Shown here piece after piece: positions 25,285-37,368 of a stretch of DNA of 64,000 nt. The stretch spans positions 2,356,001 through 2,420,000 of the forward strand of contig JAHRHY010000004.1 in NCBI GenBank assembly GCA_019671135.1, given 5' to 3'. The DNA comes from Linnemannia hyalina (lineage: Eukaryota; Mortierellomycota; Mortierellomycetes; Mortierellales; Mortierellaceae). The notes beneath the pieces were generated by a model that had not been told where the DNA came from, made no database searches, and saw only the letters and a list, made by a program, of their open reading frames with translations. The first letter of the stretch is position 1. The number at the start of each line of letters is the position of its first letter. A program made the translations under genes and the position numbers.

Positions 25285-28200
25285 TCAAATCTCAATATAA
25301 GAATCATCACGGCGTGCAGCTGCTTGTTGCGCTAACCGGAAACTCCTCCGAGGCCGTGTCCGACTAGCAGACCCTTCATCATCCCAATCGCTTCCTAGGT
25401 CTAACTCAGGGTCCACGACTTGTCGAACGGTTGACCGGAGAAGAGGTGTGTACGCCGAACCTGACGCGTCCTTTGATCCCTCGCCGTTGTCGTCCATTGC
25501 GTCGTCACGACCATAACCCGAATGGAAACGACCATATATCCGCTTTCCTGTCGATTCGACAAAGTCATCCGGTTCTCCATCTCCGACAACATCGACTTCC
25601 TGCTCTGCCGCTGCATCGTCAATAGGCTCCACAGCAGCCTCAACCTCGGTACCAGTGGCAGCGGCAAAGGTCTCCGCCGGAATCTCTTCCTCGCGCAGAT
25701 TATGAAGCTGTCGTCCAACAAGGTACTCTTGATCGCGGACATACTGACTCCACCCCCGAACCACCAGAGCACATTCCCAAAGTCCAAACACAGCCAAGCT
25801 GACCATCATCGTTGTTGGGTACGCCTGCCTAAAGACCCGATACCGCGCAGCCTCTTCTAGTCCAAATGCCTCTGCAGCGATCCAAGCACAGACAAAGGGT
25901 CCCGCAACCACCAACGCACACATGCCAAAAACAGGCAAGATCAATCGCCGTGTCGCCAGACCGGCATCCCACTGATTCACATCGGTTCCAACAAACACTC
26001 GGTTCATGTCCAGTGCGAAACGGTTGTTGGGGAGGACAGTCAGGATCCGGTGAATGATCTTCATGTACAGCAAACCAACCGCCCAATCCTATTCAGACAC
26101 AAAAGAAATAATAATAAGAGTTGTTAGACCCTGACTTGCTAGCCACGACGAAAAAAATTCTAAAAAGTCTAAAAAATTGCAATTGAACGAGAGAGCGAGC
26201 ACACACCCTTACCACCATGAAAATGACGTTTGCTTCCTCGTCAATGGCATTCCGAAGCGGCAGGACGACAAAGAGCTCGACCATCAGTCCCAAGGTAAAC
26301 GGCATCAAGATTCCAAAAGCCAGGACAAAGTACGTCAGCTTAGCAGTCATCTTTGATCCGGTCCAGAGCATACTCAAAACAGCACGACTGTTGATCGGTC
26401 CGGTGCCTCGCGTGTAGATCATATGAATCTTGGTTGACGTCCAATCCACCGCAAACCAGATCCCGCTCAAGAAGTAGATGCCAACTACGAATGAGTAAAC
26501 GTCATGGACTGGCCGCGTCGACTTCAACGAAAAGATTGCTCTTCCCAAAACCACTACGACGACGACGAACAATGTGCAAGAGTACTTGGTTAGTTGTCGG
26601 ATTCATTAATGGATACTATTTCACATCTCACAAGTGAAAACCAACTTACTGGGAGAAACGACAGAGAGGACCATGAAGGTCATAACAGACGTCCAGACTA
26701 GAATAAGAAAGGCGATCAAGCGGCGCTTGAGGTGAGGTGGACCATAGACAATAACGGTGTTTTCTTTAGGGTCAACGGGCAGGCTCGGATCGTCACGATT
26801 GCGGGGCGGATAATCCATCAATGGGTCCACTTCGCCCGGAAGATCATCATTGGGGTCCAATGCGTTGCCGTTCTCGTCCACAGGCACCAAGACTCGACGG
26901 TTCTTCATTTGAACAATCCGATCCGTGTTAGGGACGCGGTACCAGCCACCGTCTCGCACAAACAGAACGGGCGCGTCAATATCCAATTCTTCTCCACTCC
27001 CGACACAATCCTCTTCATCCTGATCTAAGCCGGGGATGGGTGGACGATATCGCAACAGCCATGCCTTCCAGGTACGATACACAACATGGCCTTCTTCTTC
27101 GTAGAAACGCTGATTGTCCGTGGTGTACATGAAGGAACTCACTCTCAGCCAACGAGACAAATGGCGCCACCAAGCCGAAAAGAGAACCTTGATGCGGTTG
27201 CTCGGATCGAGCCAGCGAAACGTCAAAGGCACCACCAAGTGGAAGAGAAGTAGGTCGATAGGTAGGTCCGAGATCGGCTCACTAGATGAGAACAAACTAA
27301 TCCCATGTCAGTTAGTCCACTTTCACTTTGCTATCGTCTCCGCAATTGTACAAGGGGGAAAAAATACACCACTTACTCAACTGGCCAGCGGAGTGGCAGG
27401 ACGCCGTTCATAGCAAATTTGACAAACTGAATCGGCACTGTGACTCCGAGGATAATCAAGGTCAAGTAGGTCACGGCTCCAGATCCGAGTTTACGCAGCT
27501 GCCACATGAACGGCCGCTCGAGGATTTCGCGGATAGGGTTGAAACCTTGGTCGTTGGGATCGCGGATGAACCACATCACTCCGGGTCGAGTCACCGTGCG
27601 ACAAACGCTCACAAAAAGCGAAAAGTTGAACATGAACGCTGTCCCGACGAGCCAGTGCATAAGGAGAAACCAATTGGGCGAGTGTGTGTAAAAGACTATC
27701 CTGGTGGCGAATGTTGCTCCCTGGAATACCGGTAATGTCGATAATCCTATGGCAATCCCGCAAAACACTGGGAAGACCACCGTCTCCATTGCCACAAAAA
27801 ATGCAATCTAAAACAAAGACAAGGCATTTAGAGTTAGTTTGTTGACTTGATGAATCGTACGTTGTTGACAGTATATCTTTGGTGGCGTTAAACTTCATAC
27901 CCTGAGGATCAGGCCTTGCTGACGAAGGACATCCCTGGTCATCTTGGCAAAGGTCTCTCCATAGGCGTGTTCTGTCTTGACGAAATACCAGAAAGCCAAT
28001 GCAAACAGAATAAAGTAGCCGATTGCGACAGCGGCCATCTTGTCGCCCGACGAAGATCCATAGGCCAGCTCAGTCCATTTCCTCGCAATCTGGCCAACCA
28101 CAGTGCCATTCGAGGCGAGAGATCCCTGTGTGATATTTTGTGCGGCATCAGTGATAGGCGAATCTCCTGGGTACATGTCCTGGACTTCTACTCCTCCTGC

Positions 28201-31200
28201 GACCATAGACTCAATAAATGCCTTCCACAATGGCACAATCTGCTCGTCGTACAGGACATCCAGAGGCTTCAGCACAGCTGATCCAAGCGATGATCCGATG
28301 ATGGGCGAGAGGATAGGGGAGACGAGAGAGCTCACAATAGACCAAACACTTGAAAGCGTGGTGCCAATGAACGGCAGCATCCGGTCGATAACGTAGTCCA
28401 AAATAGGGTCCGTGAGTCGGCTGAGAAAATCAAGAGGCATACGCAGGACGTTGAAGGGGTTCATGAGGAGCGTTGTCTTGCCGATCATGAATGGGATCCA
28501 AACACCAAGTCCCAAGCTGGCACACATCAGGGCCGACATCAGAAGCGAGTTCTGTAGGAGAACCCAGTACGGCCCGTGCATTCCAATGACCTCTAAAATG
28601 CCTTCCAGCTCATCTTCATTCATATCCCCGTTCATATCATCGGCTTCGTCCTGGTTGGCTCGAACTGGAGGTGCGAGTGGTGCACGTGGCGGTGGAGGAG
28701 GAGGGGGTCGGACAAGAGGAGCAGCTCGGGCATCTCTGACAATAGGGACGGGTGCTGGTGCTGGTTCATTGCGGCGCATCCGGATTCCGCGCTCGTTGAT
28801 TTGACGAACCATTTCCTGCCGTTGCCTGGCTCGGGCGTCCAAAGCCTCGGGCATCTCCTCTGGTGGCTGTTGTATCCGTGGCGCATCGGACGGTCGCCAA
28901 CGAATAGGAAGGGCCTCAGATGCCACGACATCTGTCGTCCTGCATAGCTCCTCGTATCTGAGTACCTTTTCTGTATAGGTCATCTCGCCTCCATCAAGGT
29001 TCAGGTAGATATTGTCATAGCTCAGAGGAACGCCGAGTTTCCAATAGAGTGATGTCCCATCCTTGGAATATATACGACGTCTGTTTTCCCCTTGTGCACC
29101 ATGATTGTTATCACTGTTGGAAGGACCTTCGCCGTTGAGGTTCTGAGTAGCCCAAGGACGGCGCATTCCGTTGGCGCGATAGGCATCGTCAATGTTGAGT
29201 AACGATCCTGTCGTCGGTGCAGGTGTCAATCCGAGGTCTGATGCTTGGAGTGGCGCGGAGGATGAGGTTGCAGGTACCCAGCGTGTATCACTATCAGGCA
29301 TAACGCAACGAGGGCCGTCATTAGAACCACTTGTCCATACTATATCAATACATTTTACACACGGGGTTAGTTCAAAACTTACGGATGAAATGTTTGTTGA
29401 GACGCGTCGTAGACGTATCCGACTCTGGGAGGAGGGTGATTTGCACTATCCTCCAAGGATGGCATATCCTCGGGCGCTCTAAATGAGATACCTTGTCCCG
29501 ACCGAACTCCCAAGGCACTGGGCCTCCGACCGCTTCTGTCGAGAGTGTTGGTAGATGCATAGGCACCGGTTGTGGGGTCGGATGAAAGTGTCCGCTCAGC
29601 ACTGGGTCGCATAACCGGCAATGTCGATGAAGACACGCTAGGGGAAATCACCGAGCTAGGTGGTAATGCTGTAGGTCCTGATGAGCCTCCTTCTCCTGCG
29701 TTGTCTGTCTCCCAAAAGTAGGCTGGTCGCGGCTCCTGGATAGACGGTGTGAGTTGAGTCATCCTTGTGGAAGAGGGATCTGGGAAATCCATCGGCCGTA
29801 CGGAATCAGTTGGAGACGATGTTGTTGGTCGAGAGAATATCCGCGTCTGATCAATATCGCTATCAGAATCATCTTCGCTTTCGCTGCTGTCAGTCGAGCT
29901 GGCTTCTCCTTCCACAAGCGCCTCCATTTGGTGATGTGCCGCGATGAGGTGCTCCACTGCATGTTCGACATTGAATCCTGGTGCGTTATCCTCGACTCCA
30001 GGAATAGGTGCTGCAGCATCATCCATAGGTCCACGGGCCACCTCGGCTTCTTGGTTCTGGACCACCCACTCGCGAAAAAGGAAACTGACAACAAATGTCA
30101 CTACCACAATCGAGCTGATGATCTGGCCCTCAAAGCAATCCAGAATGAATTTGCTATATATTCCCCAAAGAGTTGAACAAGAAACGGTTAGAATGGTGTC
30201 ATTGAAGTATATTACCGGCTGTCACCGGAACAAAAAGCACGAGCGCACAATCCCCCCACAATTTCCCTCTCTTTACCTAATCCACTGGTGCTCTGGGGCA
30301 ATGGACTGGAAGAGGAGAATTGAGATTCCATCGAGGGCTTTGTCCTTCCCTAACGACGTCGATGGTGCGGCTGTGAGGTTGTGCCGTGAAGAGAAGAATG
30401 TTGTAGTGTTCCACATGGGAGTCTCCAGTCCGTTGGCTCTGAATGCGAATGTTTCTCCGATCCAAAAGTAGAGGCGCCAGATCCAGATAGTAAAGTATGG
30501 GAGAATGACGAGCCAAATGAACGCGACGAGGATGCCGCGCAGGACGAACTGGATTCCATGGCTCACTTTATCGAACATCCTCCGAATTAGTATTGTTGGT
30601 GGTATCGATGCTGGCATCTCTGGCGAGTAGACTATGTGCAATTGAGCGGATAGAATGTGCGTGAGTTGAATAAAATAAGCGCCTTAGAGTAATCTTGGCA
30701 ATAGCCATCAATGGTGTTTATTTCGGAGATGTACTTACTTGGCGTGAATGCAAAGCTGTGCTTGCAGAGCTCACAGTATCTAATAGATTGTCGTGAAATG
30801 ATTGTCCAAGGTTAGTGGGAGAATGCGCAGTTGGTGATGGCACAACGATCGAGTGACATCGATCCCACTTGCCTTTTGTTGCTGTGTTCTAGCCATTGCA
30901 GTAAACTAGAAGAGATAAGGAAGGAGGACAAGAAGATATATGAGCAAGCTGTAGTGACTGGATACGTAAACGTGAATTGGTCCATGGAGAAAGAATAGCG
31001 CCAAGCCGGCCGATACAGACATGGCCATATCATGTCACTTTACCAATCCTGGTGAACGTAACGGATGCTTCCTGAACACTTGCACGGGTGGAACAATGGC
31101 TGTTCTGGCGTGCCTTCGCATCGACACACCCTGCAAATTTCTATATCGCACGAGAAGAAAGTGTATCAGTCAATTGGACTCTTTTCCACCTTGCATGCAC

Positions 31201-31270
31201 AGCGAGTAACAAAGAACTTCTGTCGTCGTCGTCGTTGAGGCAGCATGCAAGTACCTTCTTCTTCCTCCAT
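25285..31270 (-). CDS. doa10: ER membrane RING-CH ubiquitin ligase, Doa10/MARCH6/TEB4 type
   Basis: Eleven coding exons: 31255-31270, 31044-31140, 30873-30905, 30739-30779, 30277-30631, 29383-30153, 27901-29329, 27377-27807, 26650-27296, 26213-26553, 25285-26088; 1654 residues, all phases agree. The N-terminal ~70 residues form a C4HC3 RING-CH domain pieced from four small exons: [32 protein letters not shown] and [20 protein letters not shown], the last being the classic Doa10 continuation. Many transmembrane segments follow, including [23 protein letters not shown], which is the conserved first pair, and the C-terminal block ending near [18 protein letters not shown]. Cytosolic loops (residues ~220-620) are acidic and Pro-rich. 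Known role: degradation of misfolded cytosolic, nuclear and ER membrane proteins with E2s Ubc6/Ubc7. The third intron uses a GC donor (GCAAGT). In intron 6 the acceptor after GGACAAG, not the nearer ATATAG, keeps the frame. Confidence 0.93.
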
Positions 31271-31683
31271 TGTGAATGTCTTTTATGATGTGTTGAGGGT
31301 TGGCTCTATGATGTTATAGACGTTGTTGTAGCGAGAGTTTTGACGTTGAGGTGTGTTTGCTGTATAGTGTAGTGCAATGAGTGAATGAGTCAAGACATGG
31401 TCTTGTGGGGCGGTGGAGAGGGGAGAACGGAATGACTCGGCGCGAAGAGTTGAAGGGGAAGGTGTGAAGAAGGGGCAGGACAGCCTACTTGTCAACCATA
31501 CGAGTTGGCGCATAATGATTGCTCACTCCTTATCTTAAGGGTTGTGCAACCCCAGCCAACTTCCAGCCACGATATTCTCCCTTACTGCCTGCATGTTACT
31601 TAGAAAGGGAAACATTCATTTTTTTTTTAGGTTTTCGTTACTCAAAACTCTACTCATTCATTCATACAACACCGAAACAGATC
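31271..31683. promoter_or_regulatory. Divergent promoter, doa10 and swt1
   Basis: A 413-bp gap between two divergent start codons; both promoters must lie here. A run of nine T occurs at 31619-31629, just upstream of the swt1 leader. No specific binding site can be supported. Confidence 0.55.
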
Positions 31684-33927
31684 ATGCCGGAAGATCTCCA
31701 GGCACTCCATCACCAGCACGAACAGGAGCGCCACATCCTTGAACAGGAGCAACGGCAAGAACAGGAACGACTTCTCCAACACCATCAACAGACCTTCCAG
31801 GAGCAAGAGCAAAAGTACATTCGACTGCAGAATGAGTACCTCCAAGACCCGACCCCTCACCGTGCTCACGAGATATTGATGCTTGAGCAAGAGGGGAAGC
31901 ATTCTCAGGAACTGTTTGCTCAGCAACAACAGCATGTTTTGGAACGTCAACAGCATGATCAACTTCGGATGCAGGAACGACAGTGGGCGCAGGAACAAAT
32001 CGCCATGCAGCAGATCCAGGCACAACACTTACTCCAGCAACAACAGCAACACCAACACCTTCAGCAACAACAGCAACAACAGCAACAACAGCAGCAACAC
32101 CAACAACACCAACAACACCAACAACACCAACAACACCACTACCAGGAACAGCAACACCACCAACATCAGGAAGTTCAGCAACCAGCTTTCCAGCAACACC
32201 AACACCACCACCAATTGCACCATCATGATCAGCAACAATACCACCAGCAACAACAACACCAACAGCAACAGCAATATATCCATCAAACACAGCAGCATGC
32301 AAAAGAATCTGGTTCTGATTCAGAAGCTATGGACGTCGACGACGAAGTCGGTCTGCACTCGATCGCGTCGACGATCACCAACCTCCGTCAACACATCAAG
32401 CCAGGACACACCAGCCCTTCCTCGGTGGGCCCATGGGCCGAGGGTGCAGTAACTCAACGTCGGGCCGACGATAACGATCCGGACGCAACCGTGATATTGG
32501 ATACCAACATCCTGATCTCACATCTCAACTTTTTCCAATCCTTGGTCAAGTCGTATGGTCCCACTACCAACAAGTCTAACAGCAGCAGGAGCAGCCGGCG
32601 CGGATCGATGAATGGTCTTGAGAGATCTGAGGATGTCGTTTTTGTGGTTCCTTGGATCGTGATACAAGAACTGGATGGGTTGAAGGGAGGTGGACGGCAG
32701 GGAAGCGAGGTTGACGTCTCGGGCAAGGCTCGTTTGGCAATCGAGTTTTTGAGGGCAGAGTTGAGTAAGCAATCGTCTACGTCGAGACTGCGAGGACAGA
32801 AAATGAGCGAGCTCGTCGCTAAGGCTGAGGTATGTAGCTTCATTCGCGCGCTCGTTTTATAGGATCGAGCAATGATGGTGGTTCATCTTGACTAACCATC
32901 GATGTAATTATTTACCCAATTGATCCGCTAGGCGAACGACGACAAGATTTTGGATTGCTGTCAGTACTTCAGGATCCTCTACCCGGACCCGACAAAGACC
33001 AGAATCATCCTGTTCACTAACGACAAGAATCTAAGCGTCAAAGCCATGGTCCATGAAGTCGAGGTGATTTCGAGATTCACCGTCCAGTTAGAACTCTCGT
33101 CTGTGCGCAGCTCTATTTCACGGTCATCAAAGGGCGACACTAGCAACGACATGACCTCCCCCGGACACAGTGCTCACAGCGGCGGCAACGGCGGCGACGA
33201 CGATCTAATGATAGACGATGATCTAATGATAGACGACGATGCCGTATCGAAACCCTCAAAAAGTAAGAGCCCCGAACCGCGACCCAAAAGCGGATCTCGC
33301 AAGAACAGCAGCAAGTCACTCAGCAAGTTCCGGGCAGAGCACAACGATCGTGAACTGCAGCGGATAAAGTCTTCCATCGACCAAACAATTGTCATCCCTG
33401 ACGGCATGGACCCAAATCTCTTCTGGTTGACAAACCATGTCCTCAAGAACTTGCGCAGGTTCTTGGAAGTCGTCGTGCCTGACCATCTTCAAGCTCGCTA
33501 CGGGTCCAAATGGAAGGATATCACCAACTTTGACAAGGCCAATGGTGGCCGCGTCAAGGAGGAGGAAATGAAGTGGGACAGCAAACGGCTTGCACTACCG
33601 CTCAAGGTTTTACAAGAGCATTGGGTTGTCTTTGCGGATACTTACGAACGACCCAGTCAGGCTCGTAAGGCCCGAGAGAGTGTGGATCGATTGCAGTCGT
33701 TTGCCAAGTCTTGGACACGAGTAGAGGTTTTCGGATTGGGTAAGGTCTACAAGAAGGATATGAGGGTCTTGTTGGAGGATGTCGATGTAGTCCTATCGGG
33801 GATTACTACCCTTCCTGACTCGGTTGATTTGGGTTCGCTACCAGACACGGCGTCGTTCTATGATGCCAAGGAGAGGATTACGTTGATGAAGGACTGGCGA
33901 GCGGAATACGAACGATTGGATGACTAG
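31684..33927 (+). CDS. swt1: Swt1-type PIN-domain RNA endonuclease
   Basis: Two exons, 31684-32829 and 32932-33927, 713 residues. The first ~200 residues are a Gln/His-rich coiled low-complexity region. A PIN domain begins near residue 265: ATVILDTNILISHL (first catalytic Asp), VPWIVIQELDGLK (second acidic site), the helix KARLAIEFL, and across the intron DDKILDCC and LFTNDKNLSVKA (further acidic residues). A charged linker with Ser-rich repeats follows, then a conserved C-terminal domain (~residues 540-713, DPNLFWLTNHVLKNL onward) seen in Swt1 homologues. Known role: nuclear endonuclease that removes defective mRNPs at the nuclear pore. I chose the ATG at 31684, after an A/C-rich leader; an earlier in-frame ATG at 31519 would add unlikely sequence. 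The part from 33399 onward is duplicated at 37369. Confidence 0.9.
32037..32277 (+). repeat. Glutamine/histidine repeat tract within swt1
   Basis: CAA/CAG and CAC/CAT codons dominate, giving runs of Gln broken by regularly spaced His. Neighbouring units are near-identical trinucleotide and 9-12 nt repeats (CAACACCAA), so length variation between strains is likely. Confidence 0.85.
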
Positions 33928-34078
33928 TTGCAAACACTAATAAAATGCACAGTTTTGTGTGTACAAATGTTTTATTCATCGTTGAAGACAACTGTTTTAT
34001 GATTTTGTAAAGAAGGGTACTGAAGGAAGATATTCTAAGATGTAAATGGTTATATATCGTGGGGATGTCATCTAGTGT

Positions 34079-34948
34079 TTAGTGGTCGCCACGGAAGAGA
34101 AGAGCAGGTCCGGCAAGGATACGGTCCTCATCTTTGAGGGTGATGGGGGTCGCTGTGTCCGTGATGACAACATAGACATACCCATTGACAGTTGGGGGAA
34201 GCTTGCACTCTTGGCGACGCGAGACAACCATCTTGTTGTTATACAAGAACTGGCACCACTCTTGACGACCCTTAACCTCACCCTCATACGACGTCTCGAC
34301 CTTGTCACCCTTGATCGAAGCCTTCAACTGGGTGAAGGGGGTCACACCCAAGTCGAAAGGACACGATTCGATAAAGTTGACCGCGAGCGTGAAAACTTCA
34401 CGGGCGGTCAAAGGTGTATCGAACGAGTAGGGAGCTCCCTCCTCACCCACGAGCTCGTTCAAGAATGAGGACTGACGACCTTCGACAGTCACGATACTGG
34501 CAGCGGCCGTCAACAGATCTTTAGACTTGATCCCGGCAGCGGCGCCAGTGTATGCAGAGACACCAGTATTCTCGAGGGCGCGGGCGACACCAATAAAGGT
34601 CTTGAGGTTATCGAGCGGGAACTTGTAAGTGCACTTGGGGACGGGTTTACCACCCAGGGACTCAATAACCTTGGTCAAGACTGTGACATGGGTTGACTCG
34701 TGTTCACCAATGTGAACGAAGCGTTCGCGGATCTTGTGGTCGAGGTGGTAGTCGGCAAAGGCGTCGGGGCCAAACTTGTGGAGACCCTGGGTGTAGAACT
34801 CGGACTCAAGGTGCTCGAGGGTCAAGGCAAAGTTGAGGATTTCGATGTCCGTGGCTTTGCCGTGCTTGGAGGGGTGGCGGATGGGGGCGGCCATGACCAT
34901 GGAGGTGGCGGCGATGGCGGAGGCGATAGCGACGAATGAGAAACGCAT
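34079..34948 (-). CDS. Secreted ferritin-like protein, copy A (Rds1 / desiccation-related type)
   Basis: Single exon, 289 residues. A signal peptide is clear (basic start MRF, hydrophobic core to VMAA, likely cut before PIRH). The mature part matches the Ferritin_2 family: a four-helix pattern with EILNFALTLEHLESEFY, then IGEHESTHVTVLTKVIE, each carrying the Glu/His residues expected on the metal-facing helices, and a beta-rich C-terminal part with two Cys. Family members in fungi are stress- or nutrient-induced secreted proteins; the biochemical function is not established and metal binding is inference. It converges with swt1 (151-bp gap). It encodes exactly the same protein as the gene at 38049; I saw one silent base difference (near 34131). 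Confidence 0.88.
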   Translation of the reverse strand: MRFSFVAIASAIAATSMVMAAPIRHPSKHGKATDIEILNFALTLEHLESEFYTQGLHKFGPDAFADYHLDHKIRERFVHIGEHESTHVTVLTKVIESLGGKPVPKCTYKFPLDNLKTFIGVARALENTGVSAYTGAAAGIKSKDLLTAAASIVTVEGRQSSFLNELVGEEGAPYSFDTPLTAREVFTLAVNFIESCPFDLGVTPFTQLKASIKGDKVETSYEGEVKGRQEWCQFLYNNKMVVSRRQECKLPPTVNGYVYVVITDTATPITLKDEDRILAGPALLFRGDH

Positions 34949-36401
34949 TTTTGTTATTGTTTTTGTTATTGTTAGGTTGGGAGTAGGTTTGATTTAGCTG
35001 TTGAGTTGGAGTGGGTGAGTTTTGTTGTTGAGAGAAGCTTTGTTGTTGATATTGATGAAGATGAAGAATAGAAAAAAATAGAGGGAAACCCGGAGTGGTT
35101 TTATAGGCGTAGAACATCAGTGTGGCCGTGCGCGCGCAATTCTGCATTAATCGCTCATTCCTACTTGGCGAAGTAGCTCTTTCGTCTCTCTCTCGGGTAG
35201 CCACTCACATCCTCCTAGTATTATTGATGAACAAAGATGGCAAACAATACACAAGTCGCAAAAGATCAGCCCCCTCTCTCCGTCTCTCCCTCCCTTTCCC
35301 TTTCTTACTTCTATCCCACCTACACGATGCTACATCGCCGTCGCAGATTGTTCTTTCGAAATGCCATTGCCATCCCATAGTAGAAAGAGCAGGAGCAGAG
35401 GACCTCGTAGAAAAAGAACATCTTTGTACGCAGCGCTGACCAAACTGCGACACAAGGCGGAACAAGGCGAATCGCACATCCCCAATAGGTTAAACTATTG
35501 TCGTCCTCTTGTTGTCTGTCTGTCGCACTTTTAGAGTGGGACGTTCAACAATTTTTTATTTATAGGAGCGGCAATAAAGAAAACTCCTTTTTTCCGCGAA
35601 AACGTTTTTCATGACTGTGCATAATTGGAGTTTTCCCGTGTGGCGCTTCGCTAGCCACACATAATGAAGGAATATGCCCTGGAGCGACCATGGACCCACG
35701 CGCTGCTGAAAGGCGTTTGTTGGAGAGTTTGTTAGGAAGGAGGAGGTTGGCAACGATGGAGAGGATGGGAAGAATCCTCTTCATTCGTATCTAGTTTTAT
35801 TTTCTTCCGTTTAAGCTGTGAAGAGCAGCGACAATTGTTGCGCAGAGCCAGGTTCCGGACCGGACTGCGACTGGTGGATGGTGCACTGAAGAGTTTGATC
35901 TGTATTCCCCTTTTACTTCCAAATAACTTCTCTCTGCTGTTTGTCTGAGAAATAAAATTGTGCACGAAAAATAAAAATAATAATTGAGGTTATGCTATTC
36001 TGCGGAAAATAAAAAGCAAAGCCCCTCGCGTGTTGGTCATACAACATAATGATGTGCAAGCAGGTTAGCACAGCCTTACATTTTTAGGTGAGGCGGTGCA
36101 AGGGATTAGAGGGGCTGGACGATCGTTTTTGTATATTTGGATCTTCGGCGACGGGTGCAGTTGCAAGGCCTTTGCGGGGTGACAGGGTCAGGTACAAGTC
36201 AGGTACAGCACTGTCAGGATACAAGTGGAGAGAGAGAGAGAAGGAGAGAGGATTTAACCCGCGTTATGCAGTTTTTATTGCCTATGAAGATTAATCTTGA
36301 TGTTGGTAAAGTTTCGCGACTGACAAGGAGTCTAGGATGGAGCTGTGTTATTTCGGCCCGCAATATTTCTCCATCCCCCTCAACTACGCCCTCTCCGCTC
36401 G
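34949..36401. other. Promoter of ferritin-like copy A and remnant intergenic DNA
   Basis: 34949-35530 is the 5' leader and promoter of the ferritin-like gene, nearly identical to 38919-39500. 35628-35986 is a segment absent from unit B. The rest is non-coding DNA shared with unit B up to 36366, where a deletion joins it to sequence 35 bp upstream of the carboxylase start codon. The CTTTTT and AT-rich runs show no gene. Confidence 0.6.
35622..35986. repeat. Unit-A-specific 359-bp segment flanked by TAATTG direct repeats
   Basis: TAATTG occurs at 35622-35627 and 35981-35986; unit B has one copy and none of the DNA between. It is therefore either an insertion with a 6-bp target duplication or a deletion in B between short repeats. 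Close to its left end is a hairpin with 7-bp arms (GTGTGGC / GCCACAC). I see no terminal inverted repeats and no coding capacity. Confidence 0.6.
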
Positions 36402-37366
36402 ATGAGTCACATCATCGACCCTTCCCACAGAAACCCCCCGGCCAACCGTCGGGCGGTCGGGGACCAGTTCAGCACAACCCAACCTAGCGTTGCCCAGCAC
36501 CTCGGTCACCAGACAAAGCCCACAAAGTCCAAGATTAACACCAAATCACCCGAGTATATCGCCAACTACAAGGAGATGCTCGAGATGGTCGACCAGCTTA
36601 ACGAGCGTCTCCAGGAGGCCACCTTCCAGGGTGCCGACCGTCTCCTGGCTATCCACCACAAACGTGGCTCTATCCTCGGTACGACACCTGCTCAATTGTT
36701 TTGATTCACTTATTCGCAATCGATCTGTCCATGCCTTAATTTTGTGAACCGAGAAGTCTTATAATCCAACCGAATCCATTTCTTTTTCAATTGTCACTTC
36801 AATAGCCCGTGATCGCCTCGAGCTATTGTTGGATGACGATTCTCCATTCCTGGAGTTGTGCCCTCTGGCTGGTTATGGCCAAGACGACATGACCATCGGT
36901 GGTTCCCAAGTCGCTGGTATCGGTCTCGTCTGGTACGACTTCAGTCTTCACAGCAATGCTTACATGATTTTTGCACGTCACAATCACGAAGGCGCTCCAT
37001 CTAAAACGCGCCACCATTCTTCTTTCTCAATAGCGGTATCGAGTGCATGGTCTCCGCTAACGTTCCCACTCTCCAGGGTGGTGCCTCCAACGCCGCCACC
37101 CTCGCTCGTGGTGAGCGTCTCGGCCGTATCGCCTGGGAGAACCGTCTCCCCCATATCCAGCTCGTTCAATCTGTATGCATTCTTTTTGTCACCTACCGTC
37201 TTTAATATGCTGACACGTCCTATGAGAGTGACCATGTAACTGACATATCTTACCTTGTGATGTTTGTTATCAATAGGCCGGAGCAAACCTTGCGCAGCAG
37301 TCCCGCGTGTTCCACCCTGGCGGACGTGTGTTCCGTCACTTGGCCGAGAGGCAAGCACAGTGACGC
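36402..37366 (+). pseudogene. Truncated acyl-CoA carboxylase beta gene (5' fragment)
   Basis: A copy of exons 1-4 of the carboxylase gene at 41613 with the same introns (exons about 36402-36678, 36806-36932, 37035-37173, 37278-37351). The reading frame is open through all four exons. The fifth splice donor reads GCAAGC instead of GTAAGC, and 15 bp later the gene ends at the duplication junction. If this donor is not used, translation stops at the TGA 10 bases on, giving a protein of about 240 residues with only part of the N-terminal carboxyltransferase domain. Its own promoter has been removed by the upstream deletion, leaving 35 bp of native leader. Most differences from the intact copy are silent, so truncation is probably recent. 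Confidence 0.85.
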
Positions 37367-37368
37367 CT

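Larger units (their letters stand above)
33399..37366. repeat. Segmental duplication, unit A
   Basis: First copy of a tandem duplication. It runs from the 3' part of swt1, through the ferritin-like gene and its promoter, to exon 4 of the carboxylase-derived pseudogene. Alignment to unit B by eye is continuous, with a constant offset of 3970 from 33399 to about 35500. Relative to unit B it lacks about 1628 bp at 36366, including the hydratase gene, and has about 359 bp extra at 35628-35986. Confidence 0.92.
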
